A stretch of DNA of 25,248 nucleotides from a virus, in IMG/VR virus record IMGVR_UViG_3300038825_000845, positions 10,207 through 35,454 of that record; one strand, written 5' to 3'. The position numbers and the translations under genes are program-made. The notes under the pieces are model-generated. The model made no database searches, was not told where the DNA came from, and worked only from the letters and a program-made list of their open reading frames with translations. Shown here piece after piece: positions 4,478-11,179 of the stretch (position 1 is the first letter of the stretch; the number at the start of each line of letters is the position of its first letter).

Positions 4478-4852
4478 TTAGTTTTTATTTTGAATGTATG
4501 CTTGCTTAGAAAGGTAGAAAGTTTTTAGAGCATCTTTAACACGTAGAGCTTCATGTTCTCTGGCTTCGTATTGATCATGTTCTTCACGTATCTCCGCCAG
4601 TTGCATTATACCCTCAGGTACAGCATACTCATCGCCGTAGCAATTTACATACTGAAATAGAAGATCTTTTGAGCCTTCGTAAATACCATTAGGACCTGCA
4701 CCAAAGGCATCAACAGGTTTATATGGACTTTTGTGTTTATTGGCTTGTTCGTTTCTTAAACACTCTTGACTACAGTATTTTGCCCAAATACCTACATCAG
4801 TTTTATGAGGAATAATTTCCCCACAACTCATGCAGATAGGCTTACTGGACAC
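4478..4852 (-). CDS. Small zinc-binding protein (CxxC...CxxxC)
   Basis: The protein has CMSC near the N-terminus and CSQEC about 20 residues later, a four-Cys zinc knuckle resembling the treble-clef type of phage and restriction-associated proteins. A helical, charged C-terminal half follows (LAEIREEHDQYEAREHEALRV in pieces: REEHDQYEAREHEAL). I chose the GTG at 4852 (reading MSSKPICMSCGE); the open frame continues 9 codons further to a TTG at 4879 without a ribosome-binding site. It overlaps the end of the 55-aa gene, which carries its own CxxC. The function is unknown; DNA or protein binding is likely. Confidence 0.7.
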   Translation of the reverse strand: MSSKPICMSCGEIIPHKTDVGIWAKYCSQECLRNEQANKHKSPYKPVDAFGAGPNGIYEGSKDLLFQYVNCYGDEYAVPEGIMQLAEIREEHDQYEAREHEALRVKDALKTFYLSKQAYIQNKN

Positions 4853-5009
4853 AACCCTGAGGAGTAGTTGATTTAACAACTGGTTTTTTATCTAGGGGAG
4901 ATGTATCCCCAAGGCTATGTGTTCTTTTACCACACTTTTCGCACTCATAAATATGTGCTAGAGTGCCTAGTTTAGTAATGGTGTGCGAGTTAACCCACTG
5001 ATGACTCAT
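4842..5009 (-). CDS. Small protein with one CxxC zinc-ribbon half (55 aa)
   Basis: A short gene encodes MSHQWVNSHTITKLG, then YECEKCGKRTHSLGD and ends TPQGCVQ. The CEKCGK knuckle at residues 23-28 is typical of half a zinc ribbon; a third Cys is at residue 53. Its ATG lies within the last codons of the 65-aa gene (GATGAGTCATCAG) and its end overlaps the zinc protein downstream, so three genes are chained by overlaps. It could bind zinc as a dimer or together with its neighbour. Function is unknown. Confidence 0.7.
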   Translation of the reverse strand: MSHQWVNSHTITKLGTLAHIYECEKCGKRTHSLGDTSPLDKKPVVKSTTPQGCVQ

Positions 5010-5187
5010 CTTTACCTAGCATTTTATCAACAACGTCTCTGTACATATCACCGACACGCAAACCGATTTTGATATTATTTAAAGCACCGTGAATACTAGA
5101 CCCACGCAAAGCGTCTGGTTCTTTTTCTAGTAATTCGTTAACTGCTTTCTCTATTATTATCATAGCGTCTTCTACTTCTGGTCTCAT
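4990..5187 (-). CDS. Hypothetical helical protein (65 aa)
   Basis: This acidic, mostly helical small protein (VEDAMIIIEKAVNELLEKEPD, then a second helix VGDMYRDVVDKMLG) is not recognised. It starts at an ATG with the strong AGGAGAATATT ribosome-binding site and is the first gene after a TGATCT-N4-TATAAT promoter. It is followed, with overlap, by the 55-aa zinc-ribbon and zinc-knuckle genes. No catalytic motif is visible. Confidence 0.72.
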   Translation of the reverse strand: MRPEVEDAMIIIEKAVNELLEKEPDALRGSSIHGALNNIKIGLRVGDMYRDVVDKMLGKDESSVG

Positions 5188-5216
5188 AATATTCTCCTAA
5201 ATTAAAGTATACCTAA

Positions 5217-5232
5217 ATTATAATATAGATCA
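5217..5232 (-). promoter_or_regulatory. Putative phage promoter (TGATCT-N4-TATAAT)
   Basis: Minus-strand TGATCT (5232-5227), 4 nt (ATAT), TATAAT (5222-5217), about 30 bp upstream of the 65-aa gene. Same geometry as the promoters at 1731, 2189 and 3199. It overlaps the end of the 99-aa gene. Confidence 0.6.
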
Positions 5233-5529
5233 CTTAGTTCCCATAACTTCATCAAAAGACTTTTCTTTTATCTCATAAAAGTCCACGTTCCTTACTAACA
5301 CGTCATCGGTAGGTATATCTAAGCTCTCGTAAACAGCGTTGGTTTTAGTTTCTTCAAGAGTCACACGTTTCTCTAAGCGTTCAAATTGTCCTTGGTTTGC
5401 TTTCATGATTGCTTGCTCAGGGCTGGTAGCCTTGACTGGAAAAAAATCCACTTGCATAATAGTAAAAGGAACATAATAAGTATTAAGTTCTGTGTTATCG
5501 TGTACGAGAGTGAGTTTTGGTTTTGACAT
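5230..5529 (-). CDS. Hypothetical protein (99 aa)
   Basis: The first half (KLTLVHDNTELNTYYVPFTIMQVDFFPVKA in part: YYVPFTIMQVDFFPV, then ATSPEQAIMKANQG) has the strand-strand-helix pattern of small phage proteins that resemble DpnD/PcfM-like folds, with the helix beginning TSPEQAI. The second half is acidic. No function is assigned. The start follows AAGGAAATAAC. A 229-bp non-coding leader separates it from the oxygenase gene. Confidence 0.7.
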   Translation of the reverse strand: MSKPKLTLVHDNTELNTYYVPFTIMQVDFFPVKATSPEQAIMKANQGQFERLEKRVTLEETKTNAVYESLDIPTDDVLVRNVDFYEIKEKSFDEVMGTK

Positions 5530-5758
5530 GTTATTTCCTTATATAAAAGCGTGGGGCTATGATAGATCTACTAACAACCACCCCACTAAGTTAAACTGCG
5601 TTTTATGGCGACTTGAGTTTCACACTTAGCCACTTATGGATTCTTCACCTCTTACAAAGTAGCGTTTTCCTTCTCGGCGACTTTCGGCTTACGCTTAACC
5701 TAGTTTTATTAAAGCTTAGATCTAAAATAGATAAAAGCTTCTTCTTTAGATTATTATA
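5530..5758. other. Non-coding spacer with hairpins and a repeated octamer
   Basis: No open frame with a usable start is seen on either strand. The spacer contains a GTGGGG/CCCCAC stem (5551-5556 with 5581-5586), a direct repeat of GGCGACTT (5607-5614 and 5676-5683) and a hairpin near 5712-5740. It is the longest gap within the leftward gene run up to 21 kb and could encode an untranslated RNA. Confidence 0.5.
5712..5740 (-). terminator. Possible terminator of the oxygenase operon
   Basis: AAGCTT at 5712-5717 and 5735-5740, with ATCTA/TAGAT inside, forms a two-part stem. On the minus strand it is followed by TAATAAAAC, only a weak U-tract. It starts about 19 bp after the oxygenase stop codon. 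Confidence 0.4.
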
Positions 5759-6466
5759 CTAGTCAAATGCTCCTAATAACCAAAAGACTAGTAAATATCT
5801 ATCACCTTTTTCTACTGGCAAGCCACGGTGCATGTGAGTGAAGCTAGGAAACATTAAAGCAGTTCCGCTAGGCAAAGGATCTACAATCCCTCTACCATGA
5901 AACTCAGTTCCGCCTCCTGTATATTCCCCAGTGTTGAGAGGCACTACAACACTAAGATCGGCTGAGGAGTCATGATGCCACGCTCCTTGTTGTTTGTCTA
6001 CTATATTATAGTTAGCTATTTGAATACTTCCTGGGCGAGCAGCATGTCTTTGCCATATAGACATAAACGCAGGGTTCAAGTAGTTAAGTGCCACGCTCCA
6101 AAGGTTATCAAATAACGGAGGACAGTTATCGTGCAGGGTTATTTCTGGTATCTGCCTTAGTACATCTTCCTCAGGGTTAGGGTTGAATCCCAGATATTCT
6201 TCCATGTGTTTTATTTCATCTAACATCATAGTGCAAAATTCTGGAGTAAATAAAGGCATAGTATAAACATCAGGGAGCACTTGCGTAACATACTCACCTA
6301 ACGTTGTTTTTAGATCTTTTTGTCCTTCGTGTATTTCGTAATCTTCAAAATCTGCCTCGGCATCTTGTATAAGTGCTAAAGTTGTTTTATTAACACACCA
6401 CTCACTATTGACACCTAACAGTGTATTCCTTAGTCTGTATGGAGCTAGTTCTTTAATTCTTGACAT
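5759..6466 (-). CDS. 2-oxoglutarate/Fe(II)-dependent oxygenase (prolyl-4-hydroxylase-like)
   Basis: This soluble enzyme class hydroxylates a protein, small molecule or nucleobase using 2-oxoglutarate and O2. The jelly-roll C-terminal part carries WHHDSSADLSVVVPLN, giving the HxD pair (H164, D166 counted from the ATG chosen). SFTHMHRG supplies the distal His (H213) and GDRY supplies Arg (R223), 10 residues on, for 2-oxoglutarate. The roughly 120-residue N-terminal part is not recognised. I chose ATG at 6466 because GGAAAA precedes it; a TTG four codons upstream is less likely. It is downstream of an AlkB-like gene, so two such oxygenases are clustered. The substrate is unknown; marine phages often carry related genes. 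Confidence 0.85.
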   Translation of the reverse strand: MSRIKELAPYRLRNTLLGVNSEWCVNKTTLALIQDAEADFEDYEIHEGQKDLKTTLGEYVTQVLPDVYTMPLFTPEFCTMMLDEIKHMEEYLGFNPNPEEDVLRQIPEITLHDNCPPLFDNLWSVALNYLNPAFMSIWQRHAARPGSIQIANYNIVDKQQGAWHHDSSADLSVVVPLNTGEYTGGGTEFHGRGIVDPLPSGTALMFPSFTHMHRGLPVEKGDRYLLVFWLLGAFD

Positions 6467-6481
6467 ACTATTTTCCAAATT

Positions 6482-6691
6482 TTATTTAGTCGACTTGACT
6501 TCATCAGTAGATGAAATTTGTTGTATAAATCTCTCATGTTGTTCTCTTTCTTCTTTACTGGGTCTCTTAATTGAGAAGCCCATAACTTTACCTGAGTGTA
6601 ATGCTTTACTGGCTGCAGATCTAATCTCAGGATACTCAGACTCTACAGCATCTTCCATTTCAAAAATCATTTTTACTATGTCTCTAGTCAT
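6482..6691 (-). CDS. Hypothetical helical protein between two oxygenases (69 aa)
   Basis: A small, charged, helical protein (MIFEMEDAVESEYPE, then RPSKEEREQHERFIQQI) with no recognised family. The ATG overlaps the last bases of the AlkB-like gene by 4 bp, and its stop is close to the start of the second oxygenase, so it is co-translated with both. Its conserved-looking placement suggests a helper or regulator, but nothing in the sequence shows this. Confidence 0.7.
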   Translation of the reverse strand: MTRDIVKMIFEMEDAVESEYPEIRSAASKALHSGKVMGFSIKRPSKEEREQHERFIQQISSTDEVKSTK

Positions 6692-7281
6692 AGCCCAGAC
6701 CTAAAAGTTAAATTAATTCTTTCTTCGGCTAAAGGTAAATCAGGCACAGCGTGAGTGCTTTTCATTTGACTGTGTCCGTCAAATATAAGTACATCACCAT
6801 GCTCTAAAATATAAAATGTTTCTTCGTTAAGAAAATTTTCTTCAAAAAATATATCGCTAGTATTAGTGTGTTTTTTGATAGGGTTTTGGTAAGTACGCCA
6901 AGCAAACACACGAGGACCACCAAAACTAATTGAAACTACAATGTCTTCTAAAGTAGGTACTGTATCACTGTGATGAGGTATACCTACACCGTTGTCCCCA
7001 TAGTAACCACAAAGACAAAAGGTAAACTTAACTTCTTTATTGTATACATCACTAGCTAACGCTTCAGCTCTTTCTTTTATAAGTTTCATTTTGTAAGTCC
7101 ACGGTTCTGGTTCCATGTACTTACCAGCATACTCAAACGGTGCGTCACCAAAGCCACGACTAGGTCTACCATAGACCATACCGTTCTTAGTTTTACGAAC
7201 TACAGGTTCATCCCAACGATCAAACTCAGGTTGAAAGTAGCTAAACGCTCCCTTTAGGTAGTGTATATTCTTTGTCATCAT
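6688..7281 (-). CDS. AlkB-like 2OG-Fe(II) dioxygenase
   Basis: AlkB-type enzymes remove alkyl groups from damaged bases by oxidation. The 197-aa sequence has the family pattern in order: CLCGYYGDNGVGIPHHSD with the HxD pair H104/D106, IVVSISFGGPRVFAW after it, LEHGDVLIFDG, the distal His in STHAVP (H177), and the closing RINLTFR (R188, R194), the hallmark RxNxTxR motif. Length is typical of viral AlkB. The start overlaps the terminase small subunit gene by 41 bp, so an internal later start cannot be excluded. Repair of methylated phage DNA is likely; action on a hypermodified base is possible but speculative. Confidence 0.88.
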   Translation of the reverse strand: MMTKNIHYLKGAFSYFQPEFDRWDEPVVRKTKNGMVYGRPSRGFGDAPFEYAGKYMEPEPWTYKMKLIKERAEALASDVYNKEVKFTFCLCGYYGDNGVGIPHHSDTVPTLEDIVVSISFGGPRVFAWRTYQNPIKKHTNTSDIFFEENFLNEETFYILEHGDVLIFDGHSQMKSTHAVPDLPLAEERINLTFRSGL

Positions 7282-7741
7282 CTTCTATCTCTGCTTCTAT
7301 TATCTTACCACTAGGGAGTATGCCCCCAGTTTCTTGATAGAGTTGTTTCATACGTTCTAATACTTCTTCTTTAGACATAACATCAACTCTATTTACAGTC
7401 ATCTCACTACGAGTTACATATAGTCCTGCTGCTTTACCCCTAGCCACTTCCGCAGCAACTGCAGCAGACCACGCACCATTACGCATAGCTCCTTCTCGTA
7501 TATCTTTTAAGTCTACTAAATGGGTAGCTAAATCTAGTTCTACTCTTTTACTGGCTTTTTCTTGTAAAGCTTGTATCTTTTGTTGTACTAAAGGGTTCTC
7601 GTCACTAGCCAGTACATACCCTGCTTTTACAGCATTCTTTTCACTGTACCCTGCATCTATGGCTGCATCTTTTTGAGACATGCCTTTTGCCACGTTCTGT
7701 GCAAATTTTTCTTGTTTGGGGGTTAATTTCTTTTTCTTCAT
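7241..7741 (-). CDS. terS: Terminase small subunit (Terminase_2-like)
   Basis: The small terminase recognises phage DNA for packaging and hands it to the large subunit. The N-terminus LTPKQEKFAQNVAKGMSQKD, then AAIDAGYSEKNA (residues 6-37) is the characteristic helix-turn-helix domain. A helical oligomerisation region (LDLATHLVDLKDIREGAMRNG) and an acidic C-terminal tail follow. At 166 aa the length is normal. No large subunit is present in the window, which is unusual since the pair is usually adjacent; here it sits among early-type small genes. It overlaps the 62-aa gene upstream by 4 bp and the AlkB gene downstream. Confidence 0.85.
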   Translation of the reverse strand: MKKKKLTPKQEKFAQNVAKGMSQKDAAIDAGYSEKNAVKAGYVLASDENPLVQQKIQALQEKASKRVELDLATHLVDLKDIREGAMRNGAWSAAVAAEVARGKAAGLYVTRSEMTVNRVDVMSKEEVLERMKQLYQETGGILPSGKIIEAEIEDDDKEYTLPKGSV

Positions 7742-7926
7742 TCGTTAAGATACTTAAAAGCTAATATTAATTTAAGATTATTATGCCTACGTTCAACAAA
7801 CTTTTCAAAATCTTCGTTCTTGTCTACTAACATTAATATGTCAATAGGTACAGCATAGTCATATAAATCCCAATCCTCGTAGGGGAGGAAACCTTCAGTA
7901 ATCCAATTTTTCTTAGCCATGCTCAT
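7738..7926 (-). CDS. Hypothetical acidic protein (62 aa)
   Basis: This small protein has an aromatic/acidic centre (LPYEDWDLYDYAVPIDILML) and a basic helix near the end (VERRHNNLKLILAFKYL). No family is recognised. It overlaps the terminase small subunit by 4 bp, and its ribosome-binding site (TTAGG) lies in the end of the 121-aa gene upstream, so the three are coupled. Confidence 0.68.
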   Translation of the reverse strand: MSMAKKNWITEGFLPYEDWDLYDYAVPIDILMLVDKNEDFEKFVERRHNNLKLILAFKYLNE

Positions 7927-7934
7927 ATTATAAC

Positions 7935-8300
7935 CTAATTCATTTTAAGAATCGTTCTATTTTCTATATCGTATACGTTGAGCTTACTGAATGCTTCGAG
8001 AGGACAATCAAGAACTGCTTCTATAATTAATCCTTCTTCATTAAACGGTCCAATAATTTTAATTCGTATATGAGGTTCAACTGATTCTCCGTTAGCGTGT
8101 TCGTGTAACATCAAAGGTAATACAGGGAAAATAACTGAGTCAGGATTATACCCAAACTTTTTTACAGCTGCAATAAATTTTTTGATGTTGAGGCTTCGGT
8201 TAAAGTTTTTTTCTATGGCTAACTCATTAGCACTTACAAGTTCTTTATAGGACATAATCCTAGCTTGATCAAAAAAGTCATCTTCTATTCTGTTCGCCAT
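7935..8300 (-). CDS. Hypothetical protein (121 aa)
   Basis: An unrecognised soluble protein with a helical N-terminal half (YKELVSANELAIEKNFNR, KKFIAAVKKFGY) and a beta-rich C-terminal half (VEPHIRIKIIG, LIIEAVLDCP). It overlaps the 78-aa gene by 16 bp and is followed closely by the 62-aa gene. It has no membrane segment and no catalytic motif I can name. Confidence 0.7.
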   Translation of the reverse strand: MANRIEDDFFDQARIMSYKELVSANELAIEKNFNRSLNIKKFIAAVKKFGYNPDSVIFPVLPLMLHEHANGESVEPHIRIKIIGPFNEEGLIIEAVLDCPLEAFSKLNVYDIENRTILKMN

Positions 8301-8521
8301 ACTCTCAGCATTTTAGTGCCTTCTTCCTCGGTTGTTCTAGTTACTAATCTAACTCTATGCCTACCTGAATAAGCAGACGCAGCAGTTCGTAAACGTGTGA
8401 CTTCTAGTTCGTTATCCTCAAACGGAATAGCAAAACTGTCACCAATTTCTAAACGATGAAACGACCACTTCTCTTTATAGTTAGGGAGAGGTACATCTAT
8501 ATTTTTCTGTATCTCTACCAT
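8285..8521 (-). CDS. Conserved small phage protein (78 aa), unknown role
   Basis: The sequence has the layout IDVPLPNYKEKWSFHRLEIG, then DSFAIPF, then RLRTAASAYSGRHRVRLVTR and a closing LRVWRTE. Small proteins with this order (polar N-terminus, E-x-G-D-S-F, basic alpha-beta segment, R-V-W-R) are common in phage genomes; I know of no proven role. The basic middle suggests nucleic-acid contact. Its ATG overlaps the stop codon of the ribbon-helix-helix gene (AAATGGTAG), indicating coupled translation. Confidence 0.75.
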   Translation of the reverse strand: MVEIQKNIDVPLPNYKEKWSFHRLEIGDSFAIPFEDNELEVTRLRTAASAYSGRHRVRLVTRTTEEEGTKMLRVWRTE

Positions 8522-8691
8522 TTTGAGTTATCAGTAATATCAAATAATCTTTTACATTCAAGCATATATTTTTTAATTGCTTTCCCAGCAATACCAGCCA
8601 TAGTCATTCCGTGCTCGTCACAAAAATCTTTTAACTCTTTGTGGATATCTGGTTCTATATTGATAAATTTGTTTTTATTATCTTCTGACAT
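8515..8691 (-). CDS. Ribbon-helix-helix-type small DNA-binding protein (58 aa)
   Basis: This short gene encodes MSEDNKNKFINIEPDIHKEL, then KDFCDEHGMTMAGIAGKAIKKYML. The pattern is that of an Arc/MetJ-like ribbon-helix-helix repressor: a short strand (KFINI), helix 1 (PDIHKELKDFCDEHG) and helix 2 (TMAGIAGKAIKKYML). Such proteins dimerise and insert the strand pair in the DNA major groove. It is first in its operon, follows AGGAGAAGAAT, and lies downstream of a promoter-like element at 8723-8738. It may regulate phage promoters in this region; its target is not known. Confidence 0.75.
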   Translation of the reverse strand: MSEDNKNKFINIEPDIHKELKDFCDEHGMTMAGIAGKAIKKYMLECKRLFDITDNSKW

Positions 8692-8722
8692 ATTCTTCTC
8701 CTATTTAATATAACAAAGGTAT

Positions 8723-8738
8723 ATATTAATATAGATCG
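8723..8738 (-). promoter_or_regulatory. Partial match to the recurring phage promoter
   Basis: Minus-strand CGATCT (8738-8733), 4 nt (ATAT), TAATAT (8728-8723), about 32 bp upstream of the ribbon-helix-helix gene. Five of six bases match TGATCT and the spacing is unchanged; the -10 match is weaker. Confidence 0.45.
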
Positions 8739-8856
8739 TATAAAGATAATAGGGCTGATGTATAAATTATATGAGCCTTTTTAAGCGTTTGATCTAATAT
8801 AGGGTAGGTAGGGGTAGGTTTATAAAAAGAACGTCTCTAAAACGGTCACAGTAAGT

Positions 8857-9123
8857 TTACGCTACTTGATCGCTATAAAAAGGTACTTTAAAAACCTTAA
8901 TACATCTGTACTTGCTGGCATTATTTTTAATAGCTTTGACAACACATTGAGCTATTTGATCACGGTGTTCTTCTACCCAAAAATCAAACTCCCCTGCGTT
9001 ATATATCTCAGAGTTTATATCGACTTTGACTAATAATCTAGCAGGGGTTTGTTCAACTTGATTTGGGTTACTGTACACCATTTCCCAAAGCAATACATAA
9101 TTAGGTTTAGCTTTTCTTGACAT
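8857..9123 (-). CDS. Hypothetical protein (88 aa)
   Basis: A small alpha/beta protein (PNYVLLWEMVYSNPNQ, ARLLVKVDINSEIYN, then IAQCVVKAIKNNASKYRCIKVFKVPF) that I cannot assign. Its alternation of strands and a central helix suggests a compact ferredoxin-like fold, but this is weak inference. It overlaps the 181-aa gene by 17 bp. A 165-bp gap follows before the ribbon-helix-helix operon. Confidence 0.68.
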   Translation of the reverse strand: MSRKAKPNYVLLWEMVYSNPNQVEQTPARLLVKVDINSEIYNAGEFDFWVEEHRDQIAQCVVKAIKNNASKYRCIKVFKVPFYSDQVA

Positions 9124-9652
9124 ACCCTAATTTTATATCATATTTGATGTCATTGATATTGAGCACACCTTTGTCTAAAACATCTTGTATGGTTTTAATA
9201 TTTTTATATTGTTTCATACGCTCTTTGTTTTTACTAGACATAGGAACTTTATCAGTACGTGTTAGTTTTTGACTAGTGTCATACGGATCTCTAGCACTAA
9301 TCTCATTACAATAGTTGTTGGGTTTGGGTATATCTATTTGAGTTTTATAACTGCGTTTCATATCAATGTCCTCTGGTTTGATAGCTCGTTTATAAAAAAG
9401 ATTCCAAAGTTTTGTTTGACAATCTTTAGGGGTTTTAAAAGTTTTAATTTTGCGTTTAGCAAATGTGTTGTATATTTCAATGGCTCTACCCTCTGGGGAA
9501 ATACAATTCTTAGCTGACATAAATGCAGGGTCACCAATACGTGGGTAACCCTGAACAATTTTATGTAGCTCCTTCATATGAACTTTCACCACCCTTGAAT
9601 AATCAGGAGTGGTGAAACATAGAAACTCTATAGAATTATGCTGCTTCTGCAT
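9107..9652 (-). CDS. Hypothetical basic protein with C-terminal YDI motif (181 aa)
   Basis: This Lys-rich protein is not recognised. Its C-terminus (KTIQDVLDKGVLNINDIKYD, then IKLGYV) resembles the ends of the two small paralogues at 191 and 4132 (ADLRYDIEKV), so a short shared module may be present in three proteins. A middle section (SPEGRAIEIYNTFAKRKIKT) is also basic. The start is uncertain: the frame opens at 9652, overlapping the DUF932 gene by 17 bp, but an ATG at 9577 lies just after an inverted repeat (9584-9617) and would give 156 aa. Nucleic-acid binding is plausible from charge. Confidence 0.65.
   Translation of the reverse strand: MQKQHNSIEFLCFTTPDYSRVVKVHMKELHKIVQGYPRIGDPAFMSAKNCISPEGRAIEIYNTFAKRKIKTFKTPKDCQTKLWNLFYKRAIKPEDIDMKRSYKTQIDIPKPNNYCNEISARDPYDTSQKLTRTDKVPMSSKNKERMKQYKNIKTIQDVLDKGVLNINDIKYDIKLGYVKKS
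9584..9617 (-). other. Inverted repeat after the DUF932 gene
   Basis: TTTCACCAC (9584-9592) and GTGGTGAAA (9609-9617) can form a 9-bp stem with a 16-nt loop. It starts about 19 bp after the DUF932 stop codon on the minus strand and contains GGTGG that could serve as, or hide, a ribosome-binding site for an ATG at 9577. There is no U-tract. Confidence 0.45.
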
Positions 9653-10664
9653 ACTCTATAGCTTTAGACATAGCTCTAGTTTTTAAACTAGCACGAGCCC
9701 CGAACCATGCGTTATGCATTGCTGCGTCACGGTCATGACCCCACTTATGGTCAACTACAAATGTTACTGCATTCATAGCACCCCACCAAGTACCTTGGCT
9801 TGACTTAAGATTAGCTCCAGGCTGTAACTCAAGAGCCTCGTACATTTTGCTAGGTGTACGCTGGAACTCATCTAGCATAGTAGCACGAGCCACGTATGCT
9901 TTTTCATTCTTAGTATTCTCTAGTATCTTTTGCTCTAGAGCTAACTTAGGTTGCATAAGATCTGCTAGGTAGCTAACAACGGTATCCTTGTTGTATTTTC
10001 TACTACACAAGAACTCTGCTGCTTCTTTGTACTCCTTCATACGGTTGCTTGCTAGACCTAGTGCCTGCTCTGCAGAAACAATAAGGTCTTGGTCAAACAC
10101 TTTAGTATGTGGCATTTTAAAATGTGGCTGAGTTTTATCAGCTAATGCCATAGACAAAGTATTATTACAAACCACACGGACTGGTGTAAACCTAATCTCG
10201 TTAGACTTACCCCACTCATGAGACACAGATACTAATAGGTTGCCTAATATCCTGTCGTCACCAGGCAAGGTAAAGCTTTCATCAACTTTAGCCATGCCCC
10301 ATATCTGACGACCGTCTTTTAGAGAGCCTGCAGTTTCCATGGTCATATTACCTGCGTCAGTAAACTTCTTAAAGAAGGTAAATGCATCACGGTTTTGGGT
10401 TGGTATAAACTTTGGTCCACACGGTCCAAAGATTTGGTTATCACTATCTCTTACAAGTAGTGAGTGGTTAGGTGCCATAATAAGGTCGTCTGCCTTATCT
10501 GGGTCAGCGTTATCATATGTAAATATGTCACGCTTACTTACTGTCCAATCAAGTCCAGCTTGTACTAACATTTCTTCAGGTGTTAAGTTACTGTCAACTT
10601 GTACACCTAGCCCATGCCAGGGAACTTCCCCTGCATAAGCCATAGTTTCGACGGCTGCTGCCAT
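9636..10664 (-). CDS. DUF932 (phage/plasmid-like) protein
   Basis: The 342-aa sequence matches the DUF932/TIGR03299 family, common in phages, plasmids and host genomes, with no proven function. Typical features are the N-terminal METMAYAGEVPWHGLG-type segment (residues 6-20), the middle VRDSDNQIFGPCGPKFIPTQ, then VVCNNTLSMAL and a C-terminal GTWWGAMNAVTFVVDH. Length is normal. It has an AGGAGAATATT ribosome-binding site and a TATAAT-type promoter, and appears to lead its own transcript, suggesting strong early expression. DNA recombination or replication roles have been suggested for the family; this sequence adds no catalytic evidence. Confidence 0.9.
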   Translation of the reverse strand: MAAAVETMAYAGEVPWHGLGVQVDSNLTPEEMLVQAGLDWTVSKRDIFTYDNADPDKADDLIMAPNHSLLVRDSDNQIFGPCGPKFIPTQNRDAFTFFKKFTDAGNMTMETAGSLKDGRQIWGMAKVDESFTLPGDDRILGNLLVSVSHEWGKSNEIRFTPVRVVCNNTLSMALADKTQPHFKMPHTKVFDQDLIVSAEQALGLASNRMKEYKEAAEFLCSRKYNKDTVVSYLADLMQPKLALEQKILENTKNEKAYVARATMLDEFQRTPSKMYEALELQPGANLKSSQGTWWGAMNAVTFVVDHKWGHDRDAAMHNAWFGARASLKTRAMSKAIEYAEAA

Positions 10665-10710
10665 AATATTCTCCTATAAATGCTTATTAATTATTTAATA
10701 AGTACTAATA

Positions 10711-10726
10711 ATTATAAGTATAAAGG
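10711..10726 (-). promoter_or_regulatory. Putative promoter of the DUF932 gene
   Basis: Minus-strand TATAAT (10716-10711), preceded by an overlapping TATACT (10722-10717), about 47 bp upstream of the start codon. The TGATCA element is not present; CACTAG lies nearby. An AT-rich leader follows. Confidence 0.45.
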
Positions 10727-10756
10727 CTAGTGATAAAAGGATAATCTTAAAAGAAT

Positions 10757-11179
10757 TTAAGATTCAATTGAGTATAATCCACCTTGTATAAGGAGTTCTC
10801 TGTTTCTTATGTGGTTTGCTGCTATTTCTTTTTTACTTTGACCTGTGTAATGAACAGCCATGTGATTGAGCACCATCAAATTATTTATATTAATTCCATC
10901 TACTATAACTGAACCTAATACTCTACCGAACTTACCTTTAGAATCTTTAAGTTTAGTTTGAATTATAATTTGTTTGCCTTGTTCTATTTTGTCTTGGAGA
11001 TATTTTTTTGACAATAATCCACGAGCTTTTTCTTCAAGGTTTCGAGTCCTGCTTTCAGGTGTATCAATCCCATACAAACGAACGCGACACTTATGAAGAA
11101 TACTAAAGCCAAGATCCAAAGTAACATCAATGGTGTCACCATCAACCACCCGATTGACTTGACAATTGTACTCATACAT
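10757..11179 (-). CDS. Staphylococcal-nuclease-like (thermonuclease) protein
   Basis: The SNase fold cuts DNA or RNA using Ca2+. The 140-aa protein matches the catalytic core: VVDGDTIDV (residues 11-19), CRVRLYGIDTPES with Arg34, Asp39 and Glu42, and KGKFGRVLG with Arg86. These correspond to Arg35, Asp40, Glu43 and Arg87 of the staphylococcal enzyme. No signal peptide is present, so it probably acts inside the infected cell, for example on host DNA or in DNA processing. Its ATG overlaps the stop of the AT-hook gene (TAATG). Confidence 0.9.
   Translation of the reverse strand: MYEYNCQVNRVVDGDTIDVTLDLGFSILHKCRVRLYGIDTPESRTRNLEEKARGLLSKKYLQDKIEQGKQIIIQTKLKDSKGKFGRVLGSVIVDGININNLMVLNHMAVHYTGQSKKEIAANHIRNRELLIQGGLYSIES

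Noticed and set aside
5530-5758. Possible tRNA gene in the spacer
   Set aside because: I could not find an acceptor stem with matching T-arm and anticodon arm; only short stems and a repeated octamer are visible.
10984-11175. Holin-like hydrophobic frame (63 aa) within the SNase gene
   Set aside because: It has two membrane-like segments and begins 4 bp after the SNase start, but the SNase frame is clearly real with all catalytic residues; the hydrophobicity is a by-product of T-rich second positions in the shifted frame.
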